This document shows positions 10,369-19,793 of a stretch of 64,000 nucleotides of DNA, in pieces. The stretch's first letter is position 1. Each line of letters opens with the position of its first letter. A program made the translations under genes and the position numbers. Below the pieces are notes generated by a model. It had not been told where the DNA came from, ran no database searches, and saw nothing but the letters and a program-made list of their open reading frames with translations. The DNA is from an uncultured Pelagibacteraceae bacterium (GTDB taxonomy: Bacteria > Pseudomonadota > Alphaproteobacteria > Pelagibacterales > Pelagibacteraceae), in contig CACLEJ010000004.1 of NCBI GenBank assembly GCA_902605865.1, forward strand, positions 88,317 to 152,316, read 5' to 3'.

Positions 10369-11249
10369 TAGCCTTTGATGGCACCAGCGGTTAATCCACT
10401 TATAACCTGTCTTTGAAAAAACATTACTAATAGAAATAATGGAGCGGTAGCAGACACAACTGCAGATACAGCCCACATTAAATTTCCTTCATGCTGGTTG
10501 GTTCCAAGATAACTTTGAATTTTAGGAACCATCGTGTGGTTCTCTTGATTTAACAATAAAGCTGTTACTGTAAAATCATTATAAGCTAACATGAGACTAA
10601 ACAATCCAGCTGTGATTACTCCAGGCCACATCACAGGCATTATAATATGTCTAAAGGCTTGGAAATATGAACAACCATCAATCAAGGCACTTTCATCCAA
10701 TTCTTTAGGCACAGTTTTAAAAAAAGAATAAAGCAGCCATAAGGTAAAAGGTTGATTAATTGCAACAAGCACTACAATTGTAGTTGGTAAAATTCCCCAG
10801 ATTTGTAATTGAAAAAAAGGAAATAGATAACCTGACACCAATGTTATATGCGGCATTGCTCTGAAAATTAAAGCAATAATTAAAATCCAAAATGCATAAT
10901 TCTTTGTAGATCTGGATAGTGCGTATGCTCCTAATGTGCCAAGAAATAATGAAATTGAAACAACACTTATTGTAACTATCACTGTGTTTCTTGAAGCTTT
11001 CCAAAATTCACCTTCAAACCACGCTCCACTATAAGCTTCCTTGGTAAATCTAGCGCCAGTTTCAATTAAAGTATTAAAAGCTGTTATTGCATACCACCAA
11101 TCAGCTCTTGAGAAAAAGTCAGCTCTGACTTTAAAGGATCCCCAAAACGTCCAAATAAATGGAAAACATGCAAGTAACAACCATATAACTATAAATATTG
11201 TGTTGAAGGTTTTTAAACTGTTTGATTTTTTATCTAATCCAAAATCCAT
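10368..11249 (-). CDS. carbohydrate-type ABC transporter permease (MalG family)
   Basis: CUT1 permease EAA motif ELDESALIDGCSYFQAFRHIIMPVMWPGVITAGLF. Confidence 0.92.
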   Translation of the reverse strand: MDFGLDKKSNSLKTFNTIFIVIWLLLACFPFIWTFWGSFKVRADFFSRADWWYAITAFNTLIETGARFTKEAYSGAWFEGEFWKASRNTVIVTISVVSISLFLGTLGAYALSRSTKNYAFWILIIALIFRAMPHITLVSGYLFPFFQLQIWGILPTTIVVLVAINQPFTLWLLYSFFKTVPKELDESALIDGCSYFQAFRHIIMPVMWPGVITAGLFSLMLAYNDFTVTALLLNQENHTMVPKIQSYLGTNQHEGNLMWAVSAVVSATAPLFLLVMFFQRQVISGLTAGAIKG

Positions 11250-11251
11250 AA

Positions 11252-12280
11252 TTATCTATTTGTTCTAAACTCTTTCCAAGTTCTCAGTAAAACTGGCGTT
11301 AAAATTATTGAAATTCCTACAATAGTCATAATCGATGTTGCTGCTGCTGATCCAAATAAAATTACTTCCTCATTAACTAAGTTATCATAAATCAACCAAG
11401 ATAAAGATTGGGCACTACCTTCAGCACTAAAACCTATGATAGGTTCAAATACTCTAAAATTATCCATTAATGAAATTAAAGCAACAAAGGTAACTACAGG
11501 ATATATATGTGGTAAAACTATATGTTTAACTCTTTGAAATCTTGAAGCACCATCTATAATTGAAGCTTCTAATGGTTCTTGTGGAACAGTTTGAAGTGCT
11601 GCATAAAAAACAACAAAAGCAAAAGGGGAGTGATGCCAAACTCCATAAATAATAATTGTAATCCAAGTTAAAGCTTTTGATGATTTAACAGATAAGTAAG
11701 GATCATCCATTAATATTTGAAGATTTGCACCTATAATTCCTTCTGCATCAATCATCCAGAATAATACTAGAGAACCTACCAAAGGAGTTACAATCATTGG
11801 TAAAATTGTACCAAAAATAAGGGGACCTCTAATTTTTCTAGAAATTGCGTTTAGACTTAGTGCAATAATAAATCCTAAAAGCAGAACACATGGTGTAACA
11901 ATTACACAATAGGTTAAGGTAAATACTAAAGCTTTGTAAAACGGAAGATTTCCTACCTTGCCAATAAATTCTCCAACTGATTTACTCTCACTCCAAAATT
12001 CTGACATTTGATCAGATGCCAAGTGATTTCTATCAATGTATGTACCAAAACCATTAAATTTTCCTAATGGTTTCTCTTCTTTAATTTTTGAAGTAGCTTC
12101 TTGATCTACAACTACTGATGTTTTGCATCCAAATGGATCACATTTTTTAACTTCAATAAGTATTTGATCATGTTGAGCGTAAAAAGATTGAATACCTGTT
12201 GAAATAATTGGCAGCCCAATGAATAAAATCATTGCTAATCCTGCTGGGAAAAAAAACCAGAAAAAACTTCTATTGGGCAT
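11252..12280 (-). CDS. carbohydrate-type ABC transporter permease (MalF family)
   Basis: EPLEASIIDGASRFQRVKHIVLPHIYPVV EAA loop. Confidence 0.92.
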   Translation of the reverse strand: MPNRSFFWFFFPAGLAMILFIGLPIISTGIQSFYAQHDQILIEVKKCDPFGCKTSVVVDQEATSKIKEEKPLGKFNGFGTYIDRNHLASDQMSEFWSESKSVGEFIGKVGNLPFYKALVFTLTYCVIVTPCVLLLGFIIALSLNAISRKIRGPLIFGTILPMIVTPLVGSLVLFWMIDAEGIIGANLQILMDDPYLSVKSSKALTWITIIIYGVWHHSPFAFVVFYAALQTVPQEPLEASIIDGASRFQRVKHIVLPHIYPVVTFVALISLMDNFRVFEPIIGFSAEGSAQSLSWLIYDNLVNEEVILFGSAAATSIMTIVGISIILTPVLLRTWKEFRTNR

Positions 12281-12289
12281 GATAAATAT

Positions 12290-12319
12290 TTAAGTGGGGA
12301 TAATCATACCCCCACTTAA
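12290..12319 (-). other. intercistronic stem-loop after SBP gene
   Basis: TTAAGTGGGG ... CCCCACTTAA, 10-bp perfect stem between SBP stop and permease start. Confidence 0.75.
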
Positions 12320-12331
12320 TCAATTTATATT

Positions 12332-13552
12332 TTATAGAAAACCTTGTTCTTTTGCTTTAGTGATATAAGCGGCTTCAACATCTTTCAATGCTTGCTCAGC
12401 TGACTCATTTCCTTGCAAAAACTCAACAATTTCACTACCCAAAGCACCATGCATTAATCCCATTTGTGGTAACATTGGATAAGGTTTTGCTCCCATCTTA
12501 ACTGCTTCAATTACTCCAACAGATTTTGGACCAGGCACAAAACCTTCAACTAACCAAACAGCTTGATCAGCTGCTTTTGCAACCATATCTTTTGAAGATG
12601 CTGCATGAGCCATTGCTCTAAATGAAGCTTCTGCGTCTGCATCAGATCTATTTTTAGCAAGTGTAAATCCATCCCACCAAAGTGTTGCTGCTGGAATGTT
12701 ACCACCACCAACTGTTGCAGGAGCAACTAATTTAGTAGCAGCAGTTATTTTCGCATCACCTTCATCGTCAAGTAATGTTCCAGATCTAGATGCCCATAAT
12801 GTCATAATTGCAACATTTCCAGATTCCCACTCAACTTTGATAGCTTCACTATCATGCGTTAAATAATCAGGGTTACTTAAATCAGCCAGTTTTTTTAACA
12901 TATTCAAAGTTGCTACACCTTTAGCATTATTGATGTTTGGTTGTGCACCACCATCTTTAAAGAATTCACCACCATGACCAATGTACATGTTTACAAATTC
13001 TTCAGCTAAATTCCAACCTGCTTTGTAAGCTGCTGCATAAGGATATTTCATTTTCCCAGCTGCTCTGATTTTTTCAGCAGCCGCTACAACTTCCTCGTAA
13101 GTTTTTGGAATAGCAATTCCATTTTCTTTTAAAACATCTGTTCTTACATAAAGATGTTGAGTATTAGCCATAAATGCTACAGCCATTACTTTTCCATCAA
13201 TTGTAATGAGTTGTGACTCTTGAATTCCTTTACCATATTTTTTAACTAGATCATTCATTGGTCTAATTAAATCAGCATTCATTAATGGAACTATAGAACT
13301 ATTAGCAGCAACTCTAACTGAAAACTCTGAAGGATTTGCTGTTAAAGCTGGTACTGCAATTTTGTTGTGTTCAGCTGAGTGAGTGACTTTAAAGTCAGCA
13401 CTTCCTTTACATTCTTTTGCAGTTTCAACTAAAGTTCTTAGAGCAGGAAAATCATTTGCTAAAATATTTATTGATCCACTTTTAATGTTACAGTCAGCGT
13501 TAGCTACTGTTCCAAAAAGTAAAAACAATAAAGTAACTAGTATTTTTTTCAT
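12332..13552 (-). CDS. ABC transporter extracellular solute-binding protein family 1
   Basis: signal peptide MKKILVTLLFLLFGTVANA; family-1 SBP composition; operon with MalF/MalG-type permeases. Confidence 0.88.
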   Translation of the reverse strand: MKKILVTLLFLLFGTVANADCNIKSGSINILANDFPALRTLVETAKECKGSADFKVTHSAEHNKIAVPALTANPSEFSVRVAANSSIVPLMNADLIRPMNDLVKKYGKGIQESQLITIDGKVMAVAFMANTQHLYVRTDVLKENGIAIPKTYEEVVAAAEKIRAAGKMKYPYAAAYKAGWNLAEEFVNMYIGHGGEFFKDGGAQPNINNAKGVATLNMLKKLADLSNPDYLTHDSEAIKVEWESGNVAIMTLWASRSGTLLDDEGDAKITAATKLVAPATVGGGNIPAATLWWDGFTLAKNRSDADAEASFRAMAHAASSKDMVAKAADQAVWLVEGFVPGPKSVGVIEAVKMGAKPYPMLPQMGLMHGALGSEIVEFLQGNESAEQALKDVEAAYITKAKEQGFL

Positions 13553-13632
13553 ATTATTCTCTCTTTTGTTAGTATTAATTAGTTTTACTTGTGAAAAATA
13601 TACATATACGGTTAAGTTTATAAAAGTAAAAA

Positions 13633-14760
13633 TTAGATTTGTTTTGACGCAATTTCAGCACCTGCGACAAGTGCTTCAAGTTTTTTGTAAACAATATCTT
13701 CATCTACATTTCCATAGCCTGCAAAGGTACTAAATCCACAATCTGTTCCTGCCATTAATTGATTTGGCTCTAGTACTCTAGAAAAGGCTAAAATTCTATG
13801 TTTTACAACATCTGGATGTTCAATAAAGTTAGAAGTAGACTCAATAACCCCTGGAATTATCATCTTATCTTTGGGTACTTTTATATTTTCAAAAACTTCC
13901 CATTCATGGGCATGTCTAGGGTTAGCAGACTCTATTAAATATTTACTCACATTTGCCTTAAAAGCTAATCCAATTATTTTATCTAAACCAATATCATGAG
14001 TATGAGGTCCTTCATAATTTCCCCAGCAAATATGCATTCTTACTCTAGTGGGGTCTATATTAGATAATGAATTATTTAAAACTTCCACATGTTTGTTTGC
14101 TCTTTCCAAAAAATCTTTTTCTGAAATTTCCTTGTAAATCATATGTCTTGATAGTGCGAGATCTGGACAATCAATTTGAATAGATAACCCACTCTCAGTT
14201 ATTTTCTCATATTCAAACTTCATTATATCTGACAGTTTCTCAAGATACTCATCGTCGTTTTTATAAAACTTGTTGGGTAAAAAATTACATATAACTCCTG
14301 GAGATGGACAATTCATAAATCCATCATTATGTGTATTTTGTTCTAAAGCATTTTTAAAATTAAGAATATCTTTGTTAATTGAAACTTCATCTTTTATTTT
14401 CAATTCACTTGTACAACATGGTCTTTTATATGTTGGAGTACCACCTGATAGAATAAGTTTTTTTTTAAAAGATGGAAAATCATCTAAGTCTTTTGGAGCT
14501 TTTCTTTCACTTTCTCCAGAGAAACCCTCAACTCTATCTTTAATGTAAGTTGCGTAACTTATTTTTGACATTTCTCCATCGCTAACAGAGTCTATTCCGG
14601 TATTAATTTGCTTTTTTACAACTTCAGATACATTTTTTTTAACCATTGCATCAAAGCTGCTAATATCTATTTTTTCTTGATTATCTTTAGAGGCAAGAAG
14701 ACTGGAGAGTTCGTTTGATCTTGGTAGACTTCCAACATGTGTAGTTTTTATTTTAACCAT
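13633..14760 (-). CDS. cobalamin-independent methionine synthase II family (MetE C-terminal-like) protein
   Basis: TTHVGSLPRS, HICWGNYEGPHTHDI, AGTDCGFSTFAGYG zinc-site motifs; lacks MetE N-terminal domain. Confidence 0.85.
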   Translation of the reverse strand: MVKIKTTHVGSLPRSNELSSLLASKDNQEKIDISSFDAMVKKNVSEVVKKQINTGIDSVSDGEMSKISYATYIKDRVEGFSGESERKAPKDLDDFPSFKKKLILSGGTPTYKRPCCTSELKIKDEVSINKDILNFKNALEQNTHNDGFMNCPSPGVICNFLPNKFYKNDDEYLEKLSDIMKFEYEKITESGLSIQIDCPDLALSRHMIYKEISEKDFLERANKHVEVLNNSLSNIDPTRVRMHICWGNYEGPHTHDIGLDKIIGLAFKANVSKYLIESANPRHAHEWEVFENIKVPKDKMIIPGVIESTSNFIEHPDVVKHRILAFSRVLEPNQLMAGTDCGFSTFAGYGNVDEDIVYKKLEALVAGAEIASKQI

Positions 14761-15721
14761 GGTTCAATAATATTTGTTTCCATATAGCAACTTCATCAAA
14801 TAAAACCCATTCTCTAATAATTGAGTTATTATTAAATTCAGCATGGTTAATACCCATTATAAATATTTTTTTATTTGATGCTTTACCATATTCATCACTT
14901 TCATTAGCATGCTCCCCTTCTAAAAACCATCTGGCTGATACTCTTGGATTTTTCTCTGGCTCTTCTAAAAATCCAACATGCTCAATACTGAATTTTATAT
15001 TTGTGAATATTTTCTTAATGGAATTCCATTTTTCAATAATATCTTCTCTTCCGTGACCAAGTTTATTTCCTGGCCAAAACAAATTTGCAGCTCTGTCATA
15101 ATCTTCATATTCGTAACTTTTATTAAAGATATTACTTAACACCTGCGTATATTTCTCAGCGATTGATCCATCTTTATAACTCTCTGCTTTATAATCTGAA
15201 TTTTTATCAGAATTAGCATCATACAATTTACTTGAATTTGATACGCCTCCTTCCTTTTCAATCATTTTTCTAGCAAACTCCTCTGGGGAATAACCAATCT
15301 GTCTGACCATTGCTCCTTGATCTCTAACGATCCATTCATCATAAACTTGATTATTCTTACAAGCACAATCAGCAATAACCCTATAATAAATATCTTTACC
15401 AGTGGGTTCACCATAAAAGCCTTTTCCAAGATGAGTTCCTTTGCTTAAAATTCTATGTGATGAGTGATATCCCATTTCATCATTGCCATTCCAAATAACA
15501 TCTTCACCTAGTAACTGCCTGTTTGGGAATTCTTTTAAAGTAGAATAGGTAGAGTTTATAACAGGTTTATTTCCATATGTTATACCAAATGGCGATCTAA
15601 CAGGAATATTCTTAGTATAAAACTCACCAATAGACTCAACATCTTTATTTTCCCAAATTTGTTCTGTAATTTTTAAAATAAAGTCTGGAAAGTCTTTATA
15701 TTTTTTATCAAAACCTTTCAT
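14753..15721 (-). CDS. tandem SnoaL/NTF2-like domain protein
   Basis: two repeated NTF2-like units (SIGEFYTKNIPVRSPFG..., YDRAANLFWPGNKLGHGREDIIEKWNSI...); likely start MKGFDKK at 15721. Confidence 0.7.
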   Translation of the reverse strand: MKGFDKKYKDFPDFILKITEQIWENKDVESIGEFYTKNIPVRSPFGITYGNKPVINSTYSTLKEFPNRQLLGEDVIWNGNDEMGYHSSHRILSKGTHLGKGFYGEPTGKDIYYRVIADCACKNNQVYDEWIVRDQGAMVRQIGYSPEEFARKMIEKEGGVSNSSKLYDANSDKNSDYKAESYKDGSIAEKYTQVLSNIFNKSYEYEDYDRAANLFWPGNKLGHGREDIIEKWNSIKKIFTNIKFSIEHVGFLEEPEKNPRVSARWFLEGEHANESDEYGKASNKKIFIMGINHAEFNNNSIIREWVLFDEVAIWKQILLNHG

Positions 15722-16665
15722 TAGATGCTTGATACACAATTAAGATACGAAACTTCGCTTTCATTAATCTCAATATTAATATTCACACCTAATGGAACTG
15801 AAAGAGTATCTTTAAAATTTATTTCTTTTGATAAATCTTCCATTTCAATTTTCCATTTTCCTTTTTGTGAGAAAAGTATTGTCGGTTTATTAAAAATTAA
15901 ATCTTCAACTCTGCCTTTTTTTGATTTTAAAGTACTTAAACTAAAACCTGTATCTTGTTTTATTATTGGATTAATAGACTTATCTTGAAATATGTTTCCT
16001 AGTATGTGTGAAATTTTAATATTATCTCCAATATCTATTTCATTTTGAATTCTATTGCTGAGACTAGATATATTGCTTTGTAATTGATCTAACTTGTAAT
16101 TATTAAATTTTTTTATTTCATCATTAGATATAGGTTCTAATAATCTCCTGCCATTTGGTATTGCTTTAATATTTAGATCGATTAATGAATTATCATCTAA
16201 AAGCGCCATACCTGTCTTTTTTGCTCTCTCTAATACCTCAGGTATCCAAGTGACAATTCCTGGATCATCACCTCCTAGTACAACAAAAATTAAACCTTCT
16301 TCATCACCAGCATTTTCAAATGCTCTAAACATATTTGTTGGCATTGAAATAATGTCTCCTGGACTTAAAATCGTTTCATCTTTGCCCTCAGACCCCCAAT
16401 AAAATCTCCATTTACCTGAATATATTATGAATACTTCTGCTGTTAAATGGCTATGTAAACCCGATCCATTAAAGGGTTTTGCTGATACTGCACCTAAATT
16501 AAAACCATGGGGCTCAGATATTTTTATTGATTGGTCAGCGTCTTCTGCAACACCTGGACCTAAAATAGAATAATTTTTTCTTTCTTTGTGTCCATCTAAT
16601 TTACCCTCAACAAATGGTAAAGTGCTTGGAATTAAATCTTTAAATTTTGCTAGTCTAATATTCAT
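15721..16665 (-). CDS. cupin-domain protein
   Basis: SGLHSHLTAEVFIIYSGKWRFYWG...LSPGDIISMPTNMFRAFENAG cupin motifs. Confidence 0.8.
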   Translation of the reverse strand: MNIRLAKFKDLIPSTLPFVEGKLDGHKERKNYSILGPGVAEDADQSIKISEPHGFNLGAVSAKPFNGSGLHSHLTAEVFIIYSGKWRFYWGSEGKDETILSPGDIISMPTNMFRAFENAGDEEGLIFVVLGGDDPGIVTWIPEVLERAKKTGMALLDDNSLIDLNIKAIPNGRRLLEPISNDEIKKFNNYKLDQLQSNISSLSNRIQNEIDIGDNIKISHILGNIFQDKSINPIIKQDTGFSLSTLKSKKGRVEDLIFNKPTILFSQKGKWKIEMEDLSKEINFKDTLSVPLGVNINIEINESEVSYLNCVSSI

Positions 16666-16717
16666 ATTTTTTTAATTATAATATTGTGATACACGAATAT
16701 TTCCAATAAATAAATAT

Positions 16718-17803
16718 ATGCAAATAGAACAATTTGATACAGGTCTAAAAACAAAAACAAATGTACAGAACATTGTTCTTTCACCTGAAGAAAATTTAGA
16801 AAATAAAAAATTAGTTAGAGGTTATTTAAATAAAATCGTCACTTCAGGAATAAATGAAATCGATAGTAATTTAGATGAAGCTTTTACAGCTGATGTTAAG
16901 ATAAATAGTTTTTATCCAATTAATGAATTTACAGGAGTTAAAAATTTAAAAGATAAAATTTGGTTACCATTATTTGAAGCATTTCCTGATCTTGAAAGAA
17001 GAGAAAATATTGTTGTTGGAGGAGCCTTCAGAGATAAAATTTTGATAGGATCATACTCTGTTTTATCAGGTTATTTTAGAAATTCATGGCTAGGAATAAA
17101 ACCAAATCATAAAATGATAAATCTTCGATGTTGTGAAATTCATGAGCTTAAAGAAAAAAAAATAATCGAGAGTCATATCTTAATTGATGTTATGGACTTT
17201 TTAAGACAATGTGGCATCTCCTCAATCAATCCATCAAGAGGTTCAGAGGGAGCTTGGCTTCCACCAATAAATACAGATGGGGTAAATTTTTTTGAAAAAA
17301 ATTTAGAGGTTTCAAATTCAAATTTAAAACAAGCCTTGGAAATGGGAAGAAGTTTGAATATAAAACCAGAGAAAGAAAATCTCTCAGATAATGAATTAAA
17401 AGAAAGATTATTAAATCATCCCCAAAAAGAATATTGGCATGAAAAAATGATTTGGTACGGTCCATGTGGAATAGGCACTTCAAGATCACTAGAGGGATTT
17501 ATTGATATGCATCAATTACCATTTAGAAGATCATTTACTGAAAGAGATTATTTTAAGCTAGGACATTATTGTGAAATAGGGGATGGTAAATTTTCACTAT
17601 GTGCAGGTTGGCATAGTTTAGAGGCGAACTATGGTTCAAACGATTGGTTGGGATATAAAGCAAATAATCAAAAATTAACTATGAGAGTTATGGATTTTTA
17701 TCATCATGATGAGGGAAAAATCCGTGAAAATTGGGTACCAATTGATATACTTCACATTCTAAAACAAATCGGTATTGATGTTTTAGATAATATTAAAGGC
17801 TAA
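16718..17803 (+). CDS. tandem SnoaL-like (ester cyclase-like) protein
   Basis: two SnoaL-like halves ending ESHILIDVMDFLRQCG and RENWVPIDILHILKQIG. Confidence 0.72.
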   Translation: MQIEQFDTGLKTKTNVQNIVLSPEENLENKKLVRGYLNKIVTSGINEIDSNLDEAFTADVKINSFYPINEFTGVKNLKDKIWLPLFEAFPDLERRENIVVGGAFRDKILIGSYSVLSGYFRNSWLGIKPNHKMINLRCCEIHELKEKKIIESHILIDVMDFLRQCGISSINPSRGSEGAWLPPINTDGVNFFEKNLEVSNSNLKQALEMGRSLNIKPEKENLSDNELKERLLNHPQKEYWHEKMIWYGPCGIGTSRSLEGFIDMHQLPFRRSFTERDYFKLGHYCEIGDGKFSLCAGWHSLEANYGSNDWLGYKANNQKLTMRVMDFYHHDEGKIRENWVPIDILHILKQIGIDVLDNIKG

Positions 17804-17804
17804 A

Positions 17805-18854
17805 ATGGCAAATATAAAATTTACTGGAGTACATAAATCTTTTGGGACTAATAAGATTATTACAGATTTTAATTTATCAGGTAAGGATGATGAATTTCTT
17901 GTATTAGTTGGACCGTCTGGATGTGGAAAATCAACTTTGTTAAGAATGATTGCAGGTTTAGAAAAGATTGATGAAGGCGAAATATTTATTAATGATCAAA
18001 AAATAAATGATCTGCATCCTTCTAAACGACAAACAGCAATGGTATTTCAGTCATATGCTCTTTACCCTCACATGAATGTTTATGAAAATATGTCATTCGG
18101 GTTAAAAATTGAAAAAAGATCTAAAGAAGAAATCCAAACAAAAGTTATGCAGGCAGCAAAAATATTAAAGATAGAGGAATTGTTGGAAAGAAGACCCAAA
18201 CAATTGTCAGGAGGGCAGAGACAAAGGGTTGCAATTGGAAGAGCAATTACAAGAAATCCAAAAATATTTTTATTTGATGAACCTTTATCAAATTTAGATG
18301 CAGCACTAAGATCAGAAATGAGAGTTGAGATTTCCAAATTACATAATCAAATTAAAACAAATATGATTTATGTTACTCATGATCAGGTAGAAGCAATGAC
18401 CTTAGCAGATAGGATAGTAATATTAAATCTTGGTAATATTGAACAAGTTGGAACTCCAGACGAAATTTACAATAATCCAGCAAATATTTTTGTAGCCCAA
18501 TTTATTGGAACTCCAAAAATGAATATTTTACCTTTAAATAATGAAAATATAATTTCAGATAATAAAATTATTTTTTTAGGCAATGAAATAACTTTTGAAA
18601 AAACTAAATTTGATAAAAAGAAATATTTCTTAGGAATAAGACCTGAACATTTTAACCTATCTAATGAGTCACAATTTAAATTTAAGCCTAAAATTGATCT
18701 TGTTGAAAACTTAGGAAATGAAAAGATTGTATACATGAGTAACGACAACTTAGAACTTAGTGCAAAAATTTCTAGTCAGGAAGATTTTCAAAATCAGATT
18801 AATTTTGACTCTAAAGATATTTTTATTTTTGACGAAAACGGAAGAAGAATTTAA
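17805..18854 (+). CDS. ABC transporter ATP-binding protein, UgpC/MsmX type
   Basis: GPSGCGKSTLLRMIAGLE, LSGGQRQRVAIGRAI, FDEPLSNLDAALR; C-terminal TOBE region. Confidence 0.93.
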   Translation: MANIKFTGVHKSFGTNKIITDFNLSGKDDEFLVLVGPSGCGKSTLLRMIAGLEKIDEGEIFINDQKINDLHPSKRQTAMVFQSYALYPHMNVYENMSFGLKIEKRSKEEIQTKVMQAAKILKIEELLERRPKQLSGGQRQRVAIGRAITRNPKIFLFDEPLSNLDAALRSEMRVEISKLHNQIKTNMIYVTHDQVEAMTLADRIVILNLGNIEQVGTPDEIYNNPANIFVAQFIGTPKMNILPLNNENIISDNKIIFLGNEITFEKTKFDKKKYFLGIRPEHFNLSNESQFKFKPKIDLVENLGNEKIVYMSNDNLELSAKISSQEDFQNQINFDSKDIFIFDENGRRI

Positions 18855-18891
18855 ATTTTTTTAAATATTATTGTTTCATTAATTATTTAAT

Positions 18892-19791
18892 ATGAATTGG
18901 ATAGTTGTTACAGTTATTGCGGCTTTTTTTCAGAATTTAAGGTCCTCATTTCAAAAAAAAATTAATAAGGATGTTTCAACTATAGCATCTACTTATGTTA
19001 GGTTTTCTTTTGCTTTACCTTTGGCATTAGTCTTTTTTTTTATATATTTCAGAGAAGTTTCTGTAATTCATGAAATACTTTATCAACCAGGCTTTTTAAT
19101 AAATGTAACTTTAGCATCAATTTTTCAAGTAATATTTACTTTTGTATTATTATACTTGTTTAGGTTCTCAAATTTTGTTGTTGGAACCTCACTAAGTAAA
19201 ACAGAAGTTATCCAAGTTGCTATATTTGAATATTTAATATTAAATGAAAAATTAAGTAAGCTGGGCATAAGTGGAATTATAATATCTACTCTAGGTGTAA
19301 TAATTTTATCAATAAAAGATTTAAAATATTTTCTTCAAAACATATTTTCAAAAACAACATTAATTGGACTAATATCTGGTTTATTCTTAGCTCTGAGTAT
19401 TGTTTATTTTAGATCTGCTGCATTATCTTTAGAAAATTTAAATTCAAATTTTGAAAAAGTAATATCAACTTTACTTTTTGGATTATTAATTCCAACGATT
19501 ATTTTAACGATATACCTTTTAATCTTTGAAAAAAAAGAGTTTAAAAAACTATATAACGATAAATACGACTGTATGTTAATTGGCATTGGAGGATTTTTTG
19601 CATCGCTCTCATGGTTTTATGCATTCACCTTAATCCAAGCATCCTTTGTCAGAGCAGTTGGTCAAATTGAATTATTATTTAGTTATTTTTCCTCAAAATA
19701 TTTATTCAAGGAAAAAGTAAAGTTAACAGAAATTTTAGGTATTGTTGTTTTTATAATTGGTGTTACAATTTTATTGCTTTCTAGAGTTTAA
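18892..19791 (+). CDS. EamA/DMT family transporter
   Basis: about 10 TM; two EamA-like halves. Confidence 0.82.
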   Translation: MNWIVVTVIAAFFQNLRSSFQKKINKDVSTIASTYVRFSFALPLALVFFFIYFREVSVIHEILYQPGFLINVTLASIFQVIFTFVLLYLFRFSNFVVGTSLSKTEVIQVAIFEYLILNEKLSKLGISGIIISTLGVIILSIKDLKYFLQNIFSKTTLIGLISGLFLALSIVYFRSAALSLENLNSNFEKVISTLLFGLLIPTIILTIYLLIFEKKEFKKLYNDKYDCMLIGIGGFFASLSWFYAFTLIQASFVRAVGQIELLFSYFSSKYLFKEKVKLTEILGIVVFIIGVTILLLSRV

Positions 19792-19793
19792 AG

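Noticed and set aside
9709-10476. Full track ORF start for the HAD protein
   Set aside because: First 36 residues are out-of-frame translation of the upstream permease gene; a proper start MTIKAVLFG lies at 10368.
13383-13733. Plus-strand 116-aa ORF across the SBP/MetE-like spacer
   Set aside because: Overlaps antisense to two confident minus-strand CDSs and has low-complexity composition.
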